Positions 1 through 8,911 are shown, counted from the first letter of the stretch. The stretch is 64,000 nucleotides of DNA from Steroidobacteraceae bacterium (GCA_019187495.1 JABAQN010000056.1:30439-94438); one strand, 5' to 3'. Made by a program: numbers and translations. Notes: generated from the sequence alone by a model not told the origin.

Positions 1-1056
1 CTCGCGTGCATTGTCGAAGCGGTAGCCCGACATCGTGCCGTCCGCGGCCGCGCTCGGATTGGCGAGCACGTTCTTCTCGTCACCATCGCGCATGCCGAAC
101 GCGCCCCACAGCGAGACGGCGTGCGTCACGTCGTATTCCGCGCGCACCACACCGAACAGCTGCCTTTCGTCGGTGTAGGTCCAGGGTTGTGCGAAATTGA
201 CATCGGCGTCCGGTTCCCGCGGCACACCGGTGGCGCCGAAGGCAGGCAACACGCTCGGCCGCGGCGCGTCGATGTGATGGTCCTGGAAGCCGACATCGGC
301 CGACAGGCGGAGCTTCTCGCCGCGGCGATCGATGCCGAACGACAGCACTGACAGCTCGCGGTCCTGGTCCTGCACCGATGTCTCGCCGTTACGATACACC
401 GCATTGGCGCGGATACCCGTGGCCAGGTCGGCGCCGAATCGGCGGCCGATATCGAGTGCCAGGAGACCGCTCGCGTCGCTCTCGTAGCCGGCGGTGAGAC
501 GCGTGAGCGGCTCGTTGGGTGCGCGCTTCGGCACGAGGTTGATGGTGCCGCCGAGGTTCGAGCCTCCCGGGGCCGCTCCGTTCAGGAACGCGTTCGCGCC
601 GCGGAAGACCTCGGCGCGTTCCAGCAACTCCGCCGCGACGAACTGGCGCGGCAGGATGCCGTAGATGCCGTTGTAGGTCATGTCGTCGGAGTACGCCGGG
701 AATCCACGCATCACGTAGAGTTCCTGGAAGTTGCCGAAGCCGCGCGCCACACGCACGTTCGGATCGTTCAGCAGCACGTCGGCGATGCTCTTCGCCTGCT
801 GGTTCAACATCAACTCCGCGGTGTAATTGGTACTCGAGAACGGCGTTTCGAGCGTATCCATGTTGCCGAGGATGCCGGCGCGGCCACCCGTGGCGACCTG
901 GCCGCCGGCATACTCCGGCGGCAAAGTGACTTGCGATCCATAGACGATGACCTCTTCGAGCTTGGTCGATTCGGACGCCTGCTGGGCCGTGGCAAGCGCC
1001 GAGCCGAGCGCGAGCGCACAGGCAGCGGTCAGGACGACATTGCGCCTCATGGACAT
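1..1056 (-). CDS. TonB-dependent siderophore-type receptor, 3' end outside window
   Basis: Outer-membrane, TonB-energised importer, probably for a ferric siderophore or similar ligand. The frame is open for 352 codons from an ATG at 1056 and runs off the left edge without a stop, so only the signal peptide, plug and first barrel strands are present. A signal peptide (RRNVVLTAACALALGSALA) is followed by a TonB box-like EEVIVYGS and a plug domain containing VMRGFPAY and the GAAPGGSNLGGTINLVPKR segment typical of siderophore receptors. AGGGGAG lies 5 nt upstream of the start; a second in-frame ATG is two codons later. It is the last gene of the minus-strand run that begins with the hydrolase near 6.5 kb. 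The ligand cannot be told from the sequence. Confidence 0.9.
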   Translation of the reverse strand, partial: MSMRRNVVLTAACALALGSALATAQQASESTKLEEVIVYGSQVTLPPEYAGGQVATGGRAGILGNMDTLETPFSSTNYTAELMLNQQAKSIADVLLNDPNVRVARGFGNFQELYVMRGFPAYSDDMTYNGIYGILPRQFVAAELLERAEVFRGANAFLNGAAPGGSNLGGTINLVPKRAPNEPLTRLTAGYESDASGLLALDIGRRFGADLATGIRANAVYRNGETSVQDQDRELSVLSFGIDRRGEKLRLSADVGFQDHHIDAPRPSVLPAFGATGVPREPDADVNFAQPWTYTDERQLFGVVRAEYDVTHAVSLWGAFGMRDGDEKNVLANPSAAADGTMSGYRFDNARE

Positions 1057-1186
1057 GACGACTCCCCTTTTGTTGATGCGCGATGGCAACATTCGCGGAC
1101 CTCGCACATACTTTGATCGCGCATGGCGTTGGCCCGCATTCGATTCAGGGACGAAAAGCAGCGAGATAGGGCCAGCCCTTCCGCGC

Positions 1187-2815
1187 TCATTCCGCCGACA
1201 TATACGGGTAGTGCGGAGCCTTCGGCGGCAGGAAATTCTCCTTGATCGTGCGAGGTGATACCCATCGCATCAGGTTCAGGATGGATCCGGCCTTGTCGTT
1301 GGTGCCGCTCGCTCGCGCACCACCAAAGGGTTGCTGCCCCACCACTGCCCCCGTCGGCTTGTCGTTGACATAAAAGTTGCCCGCCGTGTGACGCAGCTCG
1401 ATCGCCACCTGGGCCACGGCGGCGCGATCCTGCGCAAATATCGCACCTGTCAAGCCGTAGCCCGCCGCCTGATCGACGAGCTCAAGCACTTCCGGCCAGC
1501 GGCGATCGTCATAGACATACGCGGCCAGCACGGGACCGAACAACTCTTCCTTCATCAACCGGTGTGCCGGATCATCGACCTGCACCAGCGTGGGATCGAT
1601 GAACCAGCCTTCGCTCGCGTCGCTGCCGCCACCCGCCAGCACCTTTGCACCGCTGTCACCGCGCAATCTCCCGAGCCACCCTGACAGCCGGTCGAATGCG
1701 CGACGATCGATCACGGCCGCCAGAAAATTGCGGAAATCGGCCGGGTCGCCCATGCGGAAGGTCGCCATTTGCGCGAGACATCGCTCGCGCACCGCTCGCC
1801 ACAGCGACTTCGGGACGTAGGTACGGGAGGCGGCACTGCACTTCTGTCCCTGGTACTCGAACGCGCCGCGCACGAGCGCCGTCGCCAGCGCATCGACGTC
1901 CGCGCTCGCATGCGCAAGCACGAAATTCTTGCCGCCAGTTTCACCGACGAGACGCGGATAGGTTCGATAGCGATCGATGCGTTGCGCCACGTCCTGCCAC
2001 AGCGACTGGAACACCGCCGTCGAGCCGGTGAAGTGGATGCCGGCGAGTCGCGGATCCTCGAGCACGGCACGGGTGATGGCCGCAGAATCGCCCGGCACGA
2101 ACTCGATCACGCCGGGCGGCAGGCCCGCCTCGAGCAGCACCTGCATCACACGCCAGCTGGACAGCGAGGCAGTGGCCGCCGGCTTCCAGATGACCGTATT
2201 GCCGAGGATCGCCGGCGCGGTGCACAGGTTGCCGCCGATCGCCGTGAAGTTGAACGGCGAGATCGCGTACACGAAACCCTCGAGCGGGCGATAATCGACA
2301 CGGTTCCAGGTACCGGCCGCCGAATCCGGCTGCTCGGTGTACAGGCGCTCGGCGAAGTGCACGTTGAAGCGCAGGAAATCCGCGAGCTCGCAGGCCACGT
2401 CGATCTCGGCCTGGATCACGGTCTTGCTCTGCCCGACCATGGTCGCGGCGTTGAGTCGGTCTCGCCAGGGTCCTGCCACGAGATCCGCGGCTTTCAGGAA
2501 CACGCCGGCGCGCTGTTCGAACGACCACGACGCCCAGTCGCGCTGCGCCTCGACGCTGCCGTCGAGCGCACGCTGCAGATCGTCTGCGGCACACTGGTGC
2601 AGGTGCGCGATCACGTGGCGATGCCGGTGCGGCGCGGTGACATCCACGGTCATCCCCGTGGTGATGGCCTTTCCGCCGATGAGCACGGGAATCTCCTCGA
2701 CCGTGCGCTCGACCTCGGCGATGGCCGCCTTGAGGCGCGCGCGTTGCGGCGTGCCGGGCAGGTACTCCTGGATCGGTTCGTTGCGGGGCGTCGGCAGGTT
2801 GCTGGCGTGTTTCAT
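1187..2815 (-). CDS. pruA: L-glutamate gamma-semialdehyde (P5C) dehydrogenase, ALDH4 type
   Basis: Oxidises glutamate semialdehyde/1-pyrroline-5-carboxylate to glutamate with NAD(P)+, the second step of proline degradation. The 542-residue protein tracks the mitochondrial ALDH4A1 type closely: KTVIQAEIDVACEL, ISPFNFTAIGGNL, the VGETGGKNF glutamate region, the catalytic cysteine in GQKCSAASR near residue 330, MKEELFGPVL, and the C-terminal VGQQPFGGARASGTNDKAG. It lies 37 bp after the GMC oxidoreductase gene and is probably co-transcribed with it. No PRODH gene is adjacent, so besides proline catabolism it may act on an aldehyde made by the neighbouring oxidoreductase (inference). The family is secure, the physiological substrate less so. 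Confidence 0.9.
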   Translation of the reverse strand: MKHASNLPTPRNEPIQEYLPGTPQRARLKAAIAEVERTVEEIPVLIGGKAITTGMTVDVTAPHRHRHVIAHLHQCAADDLQRALDGSVEAQRDWASWSFEQRAGVFLKAADLVAGPWRDRLNAATMVGQSKTVIQAEIDVACELADFLRFNVHFAERLYTEQPDSAAGTWNRVDYRPLEGFVYAISPFNFTAIGGNLCTAPAILGNTVIWKPAATASLSSWRVMQVLLEAGLPPGVIEFVPGDSAAITRAVLEDPRLAGIHFTGSTAVFQSLWQDVAQRIDRYRTYPRLVGETGGKNFVLAHASADVDALATALVRGAFEYQGQKCSAASRTYVPKSLWRAVRERCLAQMATFRMGDPADFRNFLAAVIDRRAFDRLSGWLGRLRGDSGAKVLAGGGSDASEGWFIDPTLVQVDDPAHRLMKEELFGPVLAAYVYDDRRWPEVLELVDQAAGYGLTGAIFAQDRAAVAQVAIELRHTAGNFYVNDKPTGAVVGQQPFGGARASGTNDKAGSILNLMRWVSPRTIKENFLPPKAPHYPYMSAE

Positions 2816-2852
2816 GGTGTTCCCGGTGCGGTGAGTCGGGTGGCGAGGCGCG

Positions 2853-4463
2853 CTACGGCACCGCTCGCCGGATCAGGTCGGCGGCTTTCTCGGCGATCAT
2901 CACGATCGGCGCATTGGTGTTGCCCGACACGATGACCGGCATGATCGAGGCATCGACGACACGCAGGCCGGCGAGCCCTCGAACGCGCAGTTCGTGGTCG
3001 ACAACCGCGAGCGGGTCGCTGCCCATCCGGCACGTACCGGAGGGGTGGTAGACCGTCACGCCCTTCTGGCGCAGGAACTCGAGGAATTGGCCGTCGCTCT
3101 GGCAGTCGCGACCCGGTTCGCGCTCGGCGCGAATCCAGTCGGCGAGCGCCGGCGCCTCCGCCATCGCACGCAGCAGGCGCATACCCCGCAGCATCGTGAC
3201 TTCGTCCGCCGGATTGTCCAGCAGGTTCATGCGGATGGCGGGCGTGTCCTCGATCCCGGGGGAGCGGATCTCGACGCTGCCCCGTGCCTCGGGTCGAAGC
3301 TTGCAGACCGACACGGTGAAGCCGGACCACGGATGCAGGCGCGGATCCACGCGATCGGTGCTGAACGGGAAAAAGTGAAACTGCACGTCCGGTCGATCGA
3401 GCTTCGGCGAGGTACGCGCGAAACCACCGGCCGTGCCCGCCGGCCACGACATCGGCCCCCGACGGGCGAGAAGGTATTGCAAGCCGATGCGCGCCTTGCG
3501 CCACACGCTGCGCAGGTCGTCGTTGACCGTGGCCGGGCGCGAGCACTCGAACAGGAAGCGCGCCTGCAGGTGATCCTGCAGGTTGCGACCAACGCCTTCG
3601 AGCGCGTGCACGACCGGTACGCCGCGACGCTGCAACAGTTCGGGCGGGCCGATGCCGGAGAGCTGCAGGAGTTGCGGCGAGTGCACGCCCCCGGCCGCCA
3701 CGACGACCTCGCGTTGTGCAACGGCCGTATGCGATATCCGGCCACGGGCGAACGACACACCGCTCGCGCGGCCGTTCGAGACGTGTATGCGCGAGACCGG
3801 CGCGCCCGTCAGAATATGGAGATTTCTCCTCCCGCGGGCGGGTACGAGATACGCAACCGCCGTGCTGCAACGCCGGCCGCGGCGCACCGTGGCCTGGAAA
3901 TGCCCCAGCCCTTCCTGCGTCGCGGCGTTGAAATCGTCGTTGCGTGGCAGGCCCACTGCCGCGCCCGCGGCAATGAACGCCTCGACCAGCGGCTGATCGT
4001 CGGCGACGTCGCAGACCGCGAGGGGGCCGCCAGCGCCGTGCCATTCGTTCGCGCCGCGCTGCTGGTCTTCACTCTTGCAAAAGTACGGCAGGCAGTCGGC
4101 ATAGCCCCAGCCGGGATTGCCGAGGTCGCGCCAGCCGTCGTAATCCTGGCGCTGGCCGCGGATGTAGATGAGGCCGTTGATGGAACTGCAACCGCCGAGC
4201 ACGCGGCCACGCGGCACTTTGATTTGGCGGCCGTGCATGTGCGGCTCGGGTTCGGTCTCGAGCATCCAGTTGATGTCGCGATTGAACATCGACTTGCCGT
4301 AACCGATCGGCACGTGGATCCAGGGATTGCGATCCGCCGGCCCCGCTTCGAGCAGCAGGACGCGATGCCGACCGGATTCGCTCAGCCGCGCCGCCAGTAC
4401 GCAGCCGGCGGAACCCGCGCCGACGACGATGTAATCGTACGTGCCGGCATCGACAGCACTCAC
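2853..4463 (-). CDS. GMC-family FAD oxidoreductase (choline dehydrogenase-like)
   Basis: FAD-dependent alcohol oxidoreductase of the glucose-methanol-choline family, 536 residues. The FAD-binding GAGSAG lies at residues 15-20, followed by LLLEAGP, the RVLGGCSSINGLIYIRG signature, VVVAAGGVHSPQLLQLSGIGP, and the C-terminal catalytic region with HPSGTCRMG and SGNTNAPIVMIAEK. I chose a GTG start at 4463 because it overlaps the stop of the PepSY gene by 4 bp (GTGA), a translational-coupling arrangement. Longer in-frame starts would run through the upstream gene. It sits with an aldehyde dehydrogenase, suggesting alcohol to aldehyde to acid oxidation. Choline itself is only one possible substrate. 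Confidence 0.9.
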   Translation of the reverse strand: MSAVDAGTYDYIVVGAGSAGCVLAARLSESGRHRVLLLEAGPADRNPWIHVPIGYGKSMFNRDINWMLETEPEPHMHGRQIKVPRGRVLGGCSSINGLIYIRGQRQDYDGWRDLGNPGWGYADCLPYFCKSEDQQRGANEWHGAGGPLAVCDVADDQPLVEAFIAAGAAVGLPRNDDFNAATQEGLGHFQATVRRGRRCSTAVAYLVPARGRRNLHILTGAPVSRIHVSNGRASGVSFARGRISHTAVAQREVVVAAGGVHSPQLLQLSGIGPPELLQRRGVPVVHALEGVGRNLQDHLQARFLFECSRPATVNDDLRSVWRKARIGLQYLLARRGPMSWPAGTAGGFARTSPKLDRPDVQFHFFPFSTDRVDPRLHPWSGFTVSVCKLRPEARGSVEIRSPGIEDTPAIRMNLLDNPADEVTMLRGMRLLRAMAEAPALADWIRAEREPGRDCQSDGQFLEFLRQKGVTVYHPSGTCRMGSDPLAVVDHELRVRGLAGLRVVDASIMPVIVSGNTNAPIVMIAEKAADLIRRAVP

Positions 4464-5533
4464 GTGCGCCGCGCCCTCCGGATCCACCACAACCCGAGAC
4501 CGAGCACCAGCATCGCAAGCAGCCAGGCGGCGACCGAGAACGTGAGCAAACGCCCGATGAAACCGCCGGCCTCGCCCGTATGGACCGGGTAGAGGTTGTC
4601 GAGGAACCGGCGGCCGGCGGACGCGTTGAGCGGATCGTCGACGCGCAGGGCGCGACCATCCGCGGCAGCCACGAAAATCGTGGTCGTACCGAACACGCGA
4701 CGCCACTCGCCGGGCTGGCGGACCCTGATGCGATACCACGGCTGCCCGTCGTTCGGGAACGCAACACCGCTCAGGCTGGAACCGGGGAAGCGCCGCAGGG
4801 CTGTCTCGATTGCGACAGCGGGCGCGACCGGTGTGCCGGTGAACGCAGCCACCGACTGCAACTCCAATGGCACACCATTCTCTCCAAGCCAGCGCTCGAT
4901 CGGGTCGTAGAACACCTGCATGACGCCGACGACGATCAGCACGACGGCGGGCAGCCCCAACCAGAGGCCGAGCCCACGGTGCCAGGCATAGCGCCGCGCT
5001 GCTCCCGGCCGCGCGCCCCGCGGCCACAGCACAGCGCGGGCCTGGCCCTTGCGTGGCCACGCCAGCACCGCACCCATCACGATGCTCGACAGCAGCATGA
5101 GACCGCTCACTCCGACGACGACGCTACCGACGTCGCCCGCAAACAGCGTCTGGTGCACGCTGGCTGCGAACGGAATCAGGCCGATGTGCGCGTAGTCGTG
5201 GCCGTCCGGGCGCGTGCGCAGCACGTGACCTGCGCCATCCACGCGAATGATGTCGGTCTGCCCTGCCGCATCGTCCGCGTACAGGTCGACGCGCCCTTCG
5301 ACGCCGCCGGTCGCCCAGAGTTGCGTGACGGTGCGTGAAGGTGTCGCTTGCGCAATCGCGGCGATGCGCGCGTCGAGCGCCGCAAGGTCGAGTGGCACGA
5401 CGGGCGCGTCGAGAAGCGCGTCATCGAGTTCCCAGCGATAGACCATCAGCAGGCCGGTGACAGCCTGCGAAAGCCACAGCAGCGCGCAGGCGAGCGCGAG
5501 GTAACGATGGAGCCGGCGCAACGTGGCCCGCAT
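4460..5533 (-). CDS. PepSY-associated transmembrane protein
   Basis: Inner-membrane PepSY/PiuB-type protein of 357 residues, a family often encoded beside siderophore receptors and suspected of ferric-siderophore reduction. Visible are an N-terminal helix after RLHRYLALACALLWLSQ, a HigLIPFAASVHQTLF-type loop (histidines that could bind haem), transmembrane stretches around VVGVSGLMLLSSIVMGAVLAW and LGLPAVVLIVVGVMQVF, a PepSY-like domain with ALRRFPGSSLSGVAFP, a conserved YPVHTGEAGG, and a last helix ending in WWIRRARRT. ATG 5533 lies 13 bp after the hydrolase gene stop and the 3' end overlaps the GMC gene. The TonB siderophore-type receptor in the same run supports an iron link, but the operon mixes this with oxidative enzymes. 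Confidence 0.85.
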   Translation of the reverse strand: MRATLRRLHRYLALACALLWLSQAVTGLLMVYRWELDDALLDAPVVPLDLAALDARIAAIAQATPSRTVTQLWATGGVEGRVDLYADDAAGQTDIIRVDGAGHVLRTRPDGHDYAHIGLIPFAASVHQTLFAGDVGSVVVGVSGLMLLSSIVMGAVLAWPRKGQARAVLWPRGARPGAARRYAWHRGLGLWLGLPAVVLIVVGVMQVFYDPIERWLGENGVPLELQSVAAFTGTPVAPAVAIETALRRFPGSSLSGVAFPNDGQPWYRIRVRQPGEWRRVFGTTTIFVAAADGRALRVDDPLNASAGRRFLDNLYPVHTGEAGGFIGRLLTFSVAAWLLAMLVLGLGLWWIRRARRT

Positions 5534-5546
5534 ACCAGTCCCGCGA

Positions 5547-6506
5547 TCAGCCCTGTGCCGGAACGCCGATCGTGGCGCGCAACCAGCGCGCGCCGTCCTC
5601 GATCGCGCGCTCCGCCAGTGGGGAAATCGACACCGCTTCGATGAACGAATGGGTGGCACCGGGATAGACCGTGAGACTGACCGGCACCGAGGCTGCGCGC
5701 AGGCGATCGGCCATCCGCAGACTCGTCTCGGTGAGCACGTCACACTGCGGAATGGTCAGGCACACCGGCGGCAGGCCCTCGAGCCTCGCGAGGATGGTGC
5801 AGGCGAGCGGATTGCGCCGCAGTTCGCCGTCGCCCGCATAGTTGTTCCAGAAGTACACGACCTCGTCGGCGGTGAGCACCGCGCCTTCGCCACCGTAGCG
5901 ACGCAGTGCTTCCGGGGAACAGTCGCGGTCGAATGCCGGATAGATGAGCAGCAGGCCGCGCACGCGATGCGGCTCACCGGCATCGCGCAGCGCCAGCGCC
6001 GCGCCGATGGAGAGACTGCCGCCCGCCGAATCACCGCCGAGGGCGATGCGCCCGGCGTCGATGCCGAGCGCCGCGCCGTGATCGCCCAGCCAGCGGACGA
6101 CCCCGACGACCTGCTCTAGCGCGACGGGAAAGCGCGCCTCCGGCGACAGCGCGTAGTCCACGCCGACCACGACGACGCCGGCGCGTGCGGCGTACTCGCG
6201 CATCACACGATCGTGGGTGTCGAGGCTGAAGAGCGTCCAGCCGCCGCCGTGCAGGTAGATGAGTGTCGACGCCGGTTCCGGCACCCCGGGGTGATGGATA
6301 CGCAGACGCACCGGGCCACGCTCCGTGTCGGCGATGAGATCCTGTGTCGTGCGCATCTGCGGCCCGCCGACCCGCCAAGGGGCGCGCACGCGTTCCGCCA
6401 CCTCGCGTTGCTCCTGTACCGAGAGCTGGCGGCCGTCGGTGAAGCGTGCGTAGTCGGCGTTTACTGCGGCCACGAACCGACGGATGTCCGGGTCAACCCC
6501 CTCCAT
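5547..6506 (-). CDS. Alpha/beta hydrolase, hormone-sensitive-lipase (HSL) family esterase
   Basis: Cytoplasmic carboxylesterase of the HSL/family IV type. It has the oxyanion-hole motif YLHGGGW, the nucleophile elbow GDSAGG, a likely acid residue in the CDVLTE segment and the catalytic histidine in GATHSF. From ATG 6506 the protein is 319 residues, the usual family length, with GGAG 8 nt upstream and the common MEGVDPDIRRF-type beginning. A GTG 78 bp upstream is possible but lacks a good ribosome-binding site. It is the first gene of the minus-strand run (hydrolase, PepSY, GMC, ALDH4, TonB receptor) and is divergent from an AraC regulator, so regulation from the shared region 6507-6671 is likely (inference). 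Confidence 0.88.
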   Translation of the reverse strand: MEGVDPDIRRFVAAVNADYARFTDGRQLSVQEQREVAERVRAPWRVGGPQMRTTQDLIADTERGPVRLRIHHPGVPEPASTLIYLHGGGWTLFSLDTHDRVMREYAARAGVVVVGVDYALSPEARFPVALEQVVGVVRWLGDHGAALGIDAGRIALGGDSAGGSLSIGAALALRDAGEPHRVRGLLLIYPAFDRDCSPEALRRYGGEGAVLTADEVVYFWNNYAGDGELRRNPLACTILARLEGLPPVCLTIPQCDVLTETSLRMADRLRAASVPVSLTVYPGATHSFIEAVSISPLAERAIEDGARWLRATIGVPAQG

Positions 6507-6671
6507 GGCCTGCGCTCCCGCCCCTTCAGTCACTGGGTCTTTCAAAGCTGTCTCGTTCCGGTCTGGCCGTGTCACTGACTGCACGCAAGTGTTAACCTCG
6601 GCAACAGTTCACTGCCGTCGGGGCCGGAACATTTTCCGTCTCGCACGGGCCATCCGGAGTCGGATCGATAC

Positions 6672-7454
6672 ATGGCGCGCAGCACCCGGGGAGCCGATTA
6701 TCAGGACGTGCCGCGACCCGTCGCGGCACTTGCGGATGAGTACCCGCCCAATTCCTACGATCCGCCCCACAGCCACAAGCGCGGACAGCTCGCTTACGCC
6801 ATCTCCGGAGTGCTGGTGTTATCCACGCCCGATGCCACTTATGTCGTACCGCCGCAGCGCGCCGTCTGGGTGCCGAGTGGCGTCGTGCATGAAGCCCGCA
6901 CGCGCGGCCTCGTGTCGCTGCGCACGTTGTATCTCGACGACTCTGTGTGCCGCGAACTGCCGCGCAGCTGCATGACGATCGAAGTGTCGTCATTGCTGCG
7001 CGAACTGATCGTCGAAGCGACACGCATTCCGATCGAGTATGAGTACGATTCACGCGACGGCCGCGTGATGTCGCTGATCGTCGACGAGATCCTTCACGCG
7101 AACGCGGCGCCGCTGCAGGTGCCGATGCCGCGACACCCGCAGTTGCTCAAAGTGTGCCAGGCGATCCTCAGGGATCCCGCGCAGAGTGACGTGCTGGACC
7201 ACTGGGCGGACTCCGCCGGCATGTGCCGTCGCACGTTCACCCGGCTATTTCGCCGCGAGACCGGCGTGACCTTCGCGACCTGGCGGCAGAACGTGCGATT
7301 GATGGAAGCGATGTCGCGCCTCGCCAACGGCCAGTCGATCACGGCGGTCGCCTGCGACGTCGGTTACAGCAGTCCGAGCGCATTCACCGCCATGTTCCGG
7401 CGCGCGTTCGGTGTGCCACCGACGCAGTACTGCGCCGAATCCTCCCATCACTGA
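6672..7454 (+). CDS. AraC-family transcriptional regulator with cupin sensor
   Basis: DNA-binding regulator of 260 residues. The N-terminal half is a cupin-like sensor (PPHSHKRGQLAYAISG, VPPQRAVWVPSGVVHEA), the arrangement of the NimR/YdeC subgroup. The C-terminal half holds two helix-turn-helix motifs (WADSAGMCRRTFTRLFRRETG and SITAVACDVGYSSPSAFTAMF). It is transcribed away from the hydrolase-PepSY-GMC-ALDH4-TonB receptor run across a 165-bp intergenic region, the classic position for a local activator responding to a substrate of that run. The effector is unknown. A secreted small protein gene follows 17 bp later and may be co-transcribed. Confidence 0.9.
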   Translation: MARSTRGADYQDVPRPVAALADEYPPNSYDPPHSHKRGQLAYAISGVLVLSTPDATYVVPPQRAVWVPSGVVHEARTRGLVSLRTLYLDDSVCRELPRSCMTIEVSSLLRELIVEATRIPIEYEYDSRDGRVMSLIVDEILHANAAPLQVPMPRHPQLLKVCQAILRDPAQSDVLDHWADSAGMCRRTFTRLFRRETGVTFATWRQNVRLMEAMSRLANGQSITAVACDVGYSSPSAFTAMFRRAFGVPPTQYCAESSHH

Positions 7455-7471
7455 ACGATCAGGAATCCGCC

Positions 7472-7891
7472 ATGAAGACCCCGCGCACCCTGATTTGCGC
7501 TTCGCTGCTTGGCCTGTCACTGATCCTGGATGTTGCGCGCGCGGACGACCCGCCGCGTCAGCAGGTGGAGATCTATCGCATTGCGCCGGGCAAGCACGTG
7601 GAGTTCCTCAGGCTCATCAGCCTGTACGACGCGGCGAACGTCGAAGCCGGCCTTCCGCCGCGTCAACTGTACGTACACCAGGACGGCGCGGAATGGGACT
7701 TCATGATCATCCAGTCGGCGGAGGACTGGACGACCGAACAGCGCGCGAAGTTCCGGGAAGCGCTGAAGCGGATGGACGCGCCGACCGGCGCGCAGTTCTT
7801 CATCGAAGTGCGCAAGCTCATGGCGGAACACACCGACACCGTCGTCACCGGGCCGACGACGGCCGCAGCCTGGCTCAAGGAACTCGAATAG
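7472..7891 (+). CDS. Small secreted protein, function unknown
   Basis: A 139-residue protein with a clear Sec signal peptide (KTPRTLICASLLGLSLILDV, cleavage after ARA). The mature part, beginning DDPPRQQVEIYRIAPGKH, is mixed alpha/beta with EWDFMIIQSAEDWTTEQ and resembles small periplasmic dimeric alpha-beta-barrel proteins, but no family could be named. ATG 7472 follows the AraC stop by 17 bp and has AGGAA upstream. The position suggests co-expression with the regulator and perhaps a role in the same uptake/oxidation unit. After its stop, 7892-8092 shows no gene. Confidence 0.75.
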   Translation: MKTPRTLICASLLGLSLILDVARADDPPRQQVEIYRIAPGKHVEFLRLISLYDAANVEAGLPPRQLYVHQDGAEWDFMIIQSAEDWTTEQRAKFREALKRMDAPTGAQFFIEVRKLMAEHTDTVVTGPTTAAAWLKELE

Positions 7892-8092
7892 TCGGCGCCG
7901 ACAAGGGGAGCGCGGAAGACACTCTTCACTTCGAGACCGTGCAATCCGGCATATCGAAGCGCTACGCGGCCCGCGACCAGTCCTTCGTCGGATACACCCT
8001 CATCCGAACGCCAGAGGTTGCGGAAGCATCCGTCGCGGTTGTTCGCCACCTTGTATGCGAAGGCACGTTGGCAACGTGTTTTGCGCGGTGCC

Positions 8093-8644
8093 TCATTTGC
8101 GGCGACCCTCCAGGAACGACACATCCTGGGCATCGCTGGCGAGCGCACGATTTTCCCGCGCGATCAGTTTGAGCCGCAGCAGATCCGGCTCGGACGCCAT
8201 TCGCAGCGTGCCGGACGGTGTTCTTGCCTTCACCGATCGGCCGGCCAACTCCCGAGCCGTGATCGGAAAGTCGAACAGCACGTCGATTCGCAGGCCTGTC
8301 TTTCTGTTGACGAAGAAGGCGCTGTCCGGCTGGTCGAGGCGCAGGCGAGCCGCAGCGACGCGGCGATTGCCGATGGTGGCAATCACCTCGCCCGCCTCGT
8401 TGACCTTCGCCGCGAGCTCGAGGCCGCAATCGTAGAATGCATCGAGCAGTCCAACCAGCCGTTCGCCCGGCCGCTCGATCACGAAGTCGAAGTCGCGCGT
8501 TACTCGCCGCGACCCGAGCAGCACCAAGGCCATTCCACCGACGAGGACGGGTTGCAGGCCGAGCGTAACCAATTGGTCGGTGACACCAATCACCAGATCG
8601 AGATGACTACTCGCAGGATCATTCTTTTTGCGGTTTTGAGGCAT
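8093..8644 (-). CDS. Nucleotidyltransferase-like protein, probable toxin of a two-gene module
   Basis: A 183-residue protein with the minimal nucleotidyltransferase pattern: GGMALVLLGSRRVTRDFDFVI supplies the GG...D-x-D core, and a third acidic residue lies in GLRIDVLFDFP. This is the fold of MNT/AbiEii-type toxins, which transfer nucleotides to RNA or protein. It overlaps the 3' end of the small upstream gene by 26 bp, so the two are translationally linked like a toxin-antitoxin operon. Whether it is a toxin, an antitoxin or a repair-type enzyme cannot be decided from sequence. Confidence 0.75.
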   Translation of the reverse strand: MPQNRKKNDPASSHLDLVIGVTDQLVTLGLQPVLVGGMALVLLGSRRVTRDFDFVIERPGERLVGLLDAFYDCGLELAAKVNEAGEVIATIGNRRVAAARLRLDQPDSAFFVNRKTGLRIDVLFDFPITARELAGRSVKARTPSGTLRMASEPDLLRLKLIARENRALASDAQDVSFLEGRRK

Positions 8645-8885
8645 AGATGCCAGGCAGCGGGCCAGCCGATTTGCGCAAGCGAGTTACCTTGGGACGGGGC
8701 CGCAACGCAGCCATGGCCTCGACGTAGCGAAAATTTTCGGCAATGCGCCGCGCCGCGTGGAGCGATATCGCGCGCGAATGCCCACCCATCGCCGCAATGC
8801 GCACGCGCTCCGCTGGCGACAGACGGGCCGCGCGCACCTTGCCGCCTCTTCTGCCCAGGACCCGGGCCAAACCGGATGTACCCAT
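8619..8885 (-). CDS. Small basic protein, partner of the nucleotidyltransferase
   Basis: An 88-residue basic protein from ATG 8885 (MGTSGLARVLGRRGGKVRAA). It has the segment RLSPAERVRIAAMGGHSRA and a helical AARRIAENFRYVEAMAAL stretch, rich in arginine and possibly DNA-binding. No named family was recognised. It is the first gene of a two-gene operon with the nucleotidyltransferase (26-bp overlap), and a perfect 16-bp palindrome lies 10 bp upstream of its start. This is the position expected for autoregulation by an antitoxin (inference). Longer in-frame starts up to 8957 would place the palindrome inside the coding region and look unlikely. Confidence 0.65.
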   Translation of the reverse strand: MGTSGLARVLGRRGGKVRAARLSPAERVRIAAMGGHSRAISLHAARRIAENFRYVEAMAALRPRPKVTRLRKSAGPLPGIYASKPQKE

Positions 8886-8895
8886 GGGCAGATTA

Positions 8896-8911
8896 TGCTT
8901 AGCGCTAAGCA
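8896..8911. promoter_or_regulatory. 16-bp perfect palindrome, candidate operator
   Basis: TGCTTAGCGCTAAGCA is a perfect palindrome centred in the promoter region of the two-gene nucleotidyltransferase module, ending 10 bp before the first start codon. Its position suggests an autoregulatory operator. Confidence 0.6.

Noticed and set aside
2994..4592. A 532-codon plus-strand frame across the GMC gene
   Set aside because: Arg/Ala-rich shadow of the GMC oxidoreductase, which has all its motifs on the other strand.
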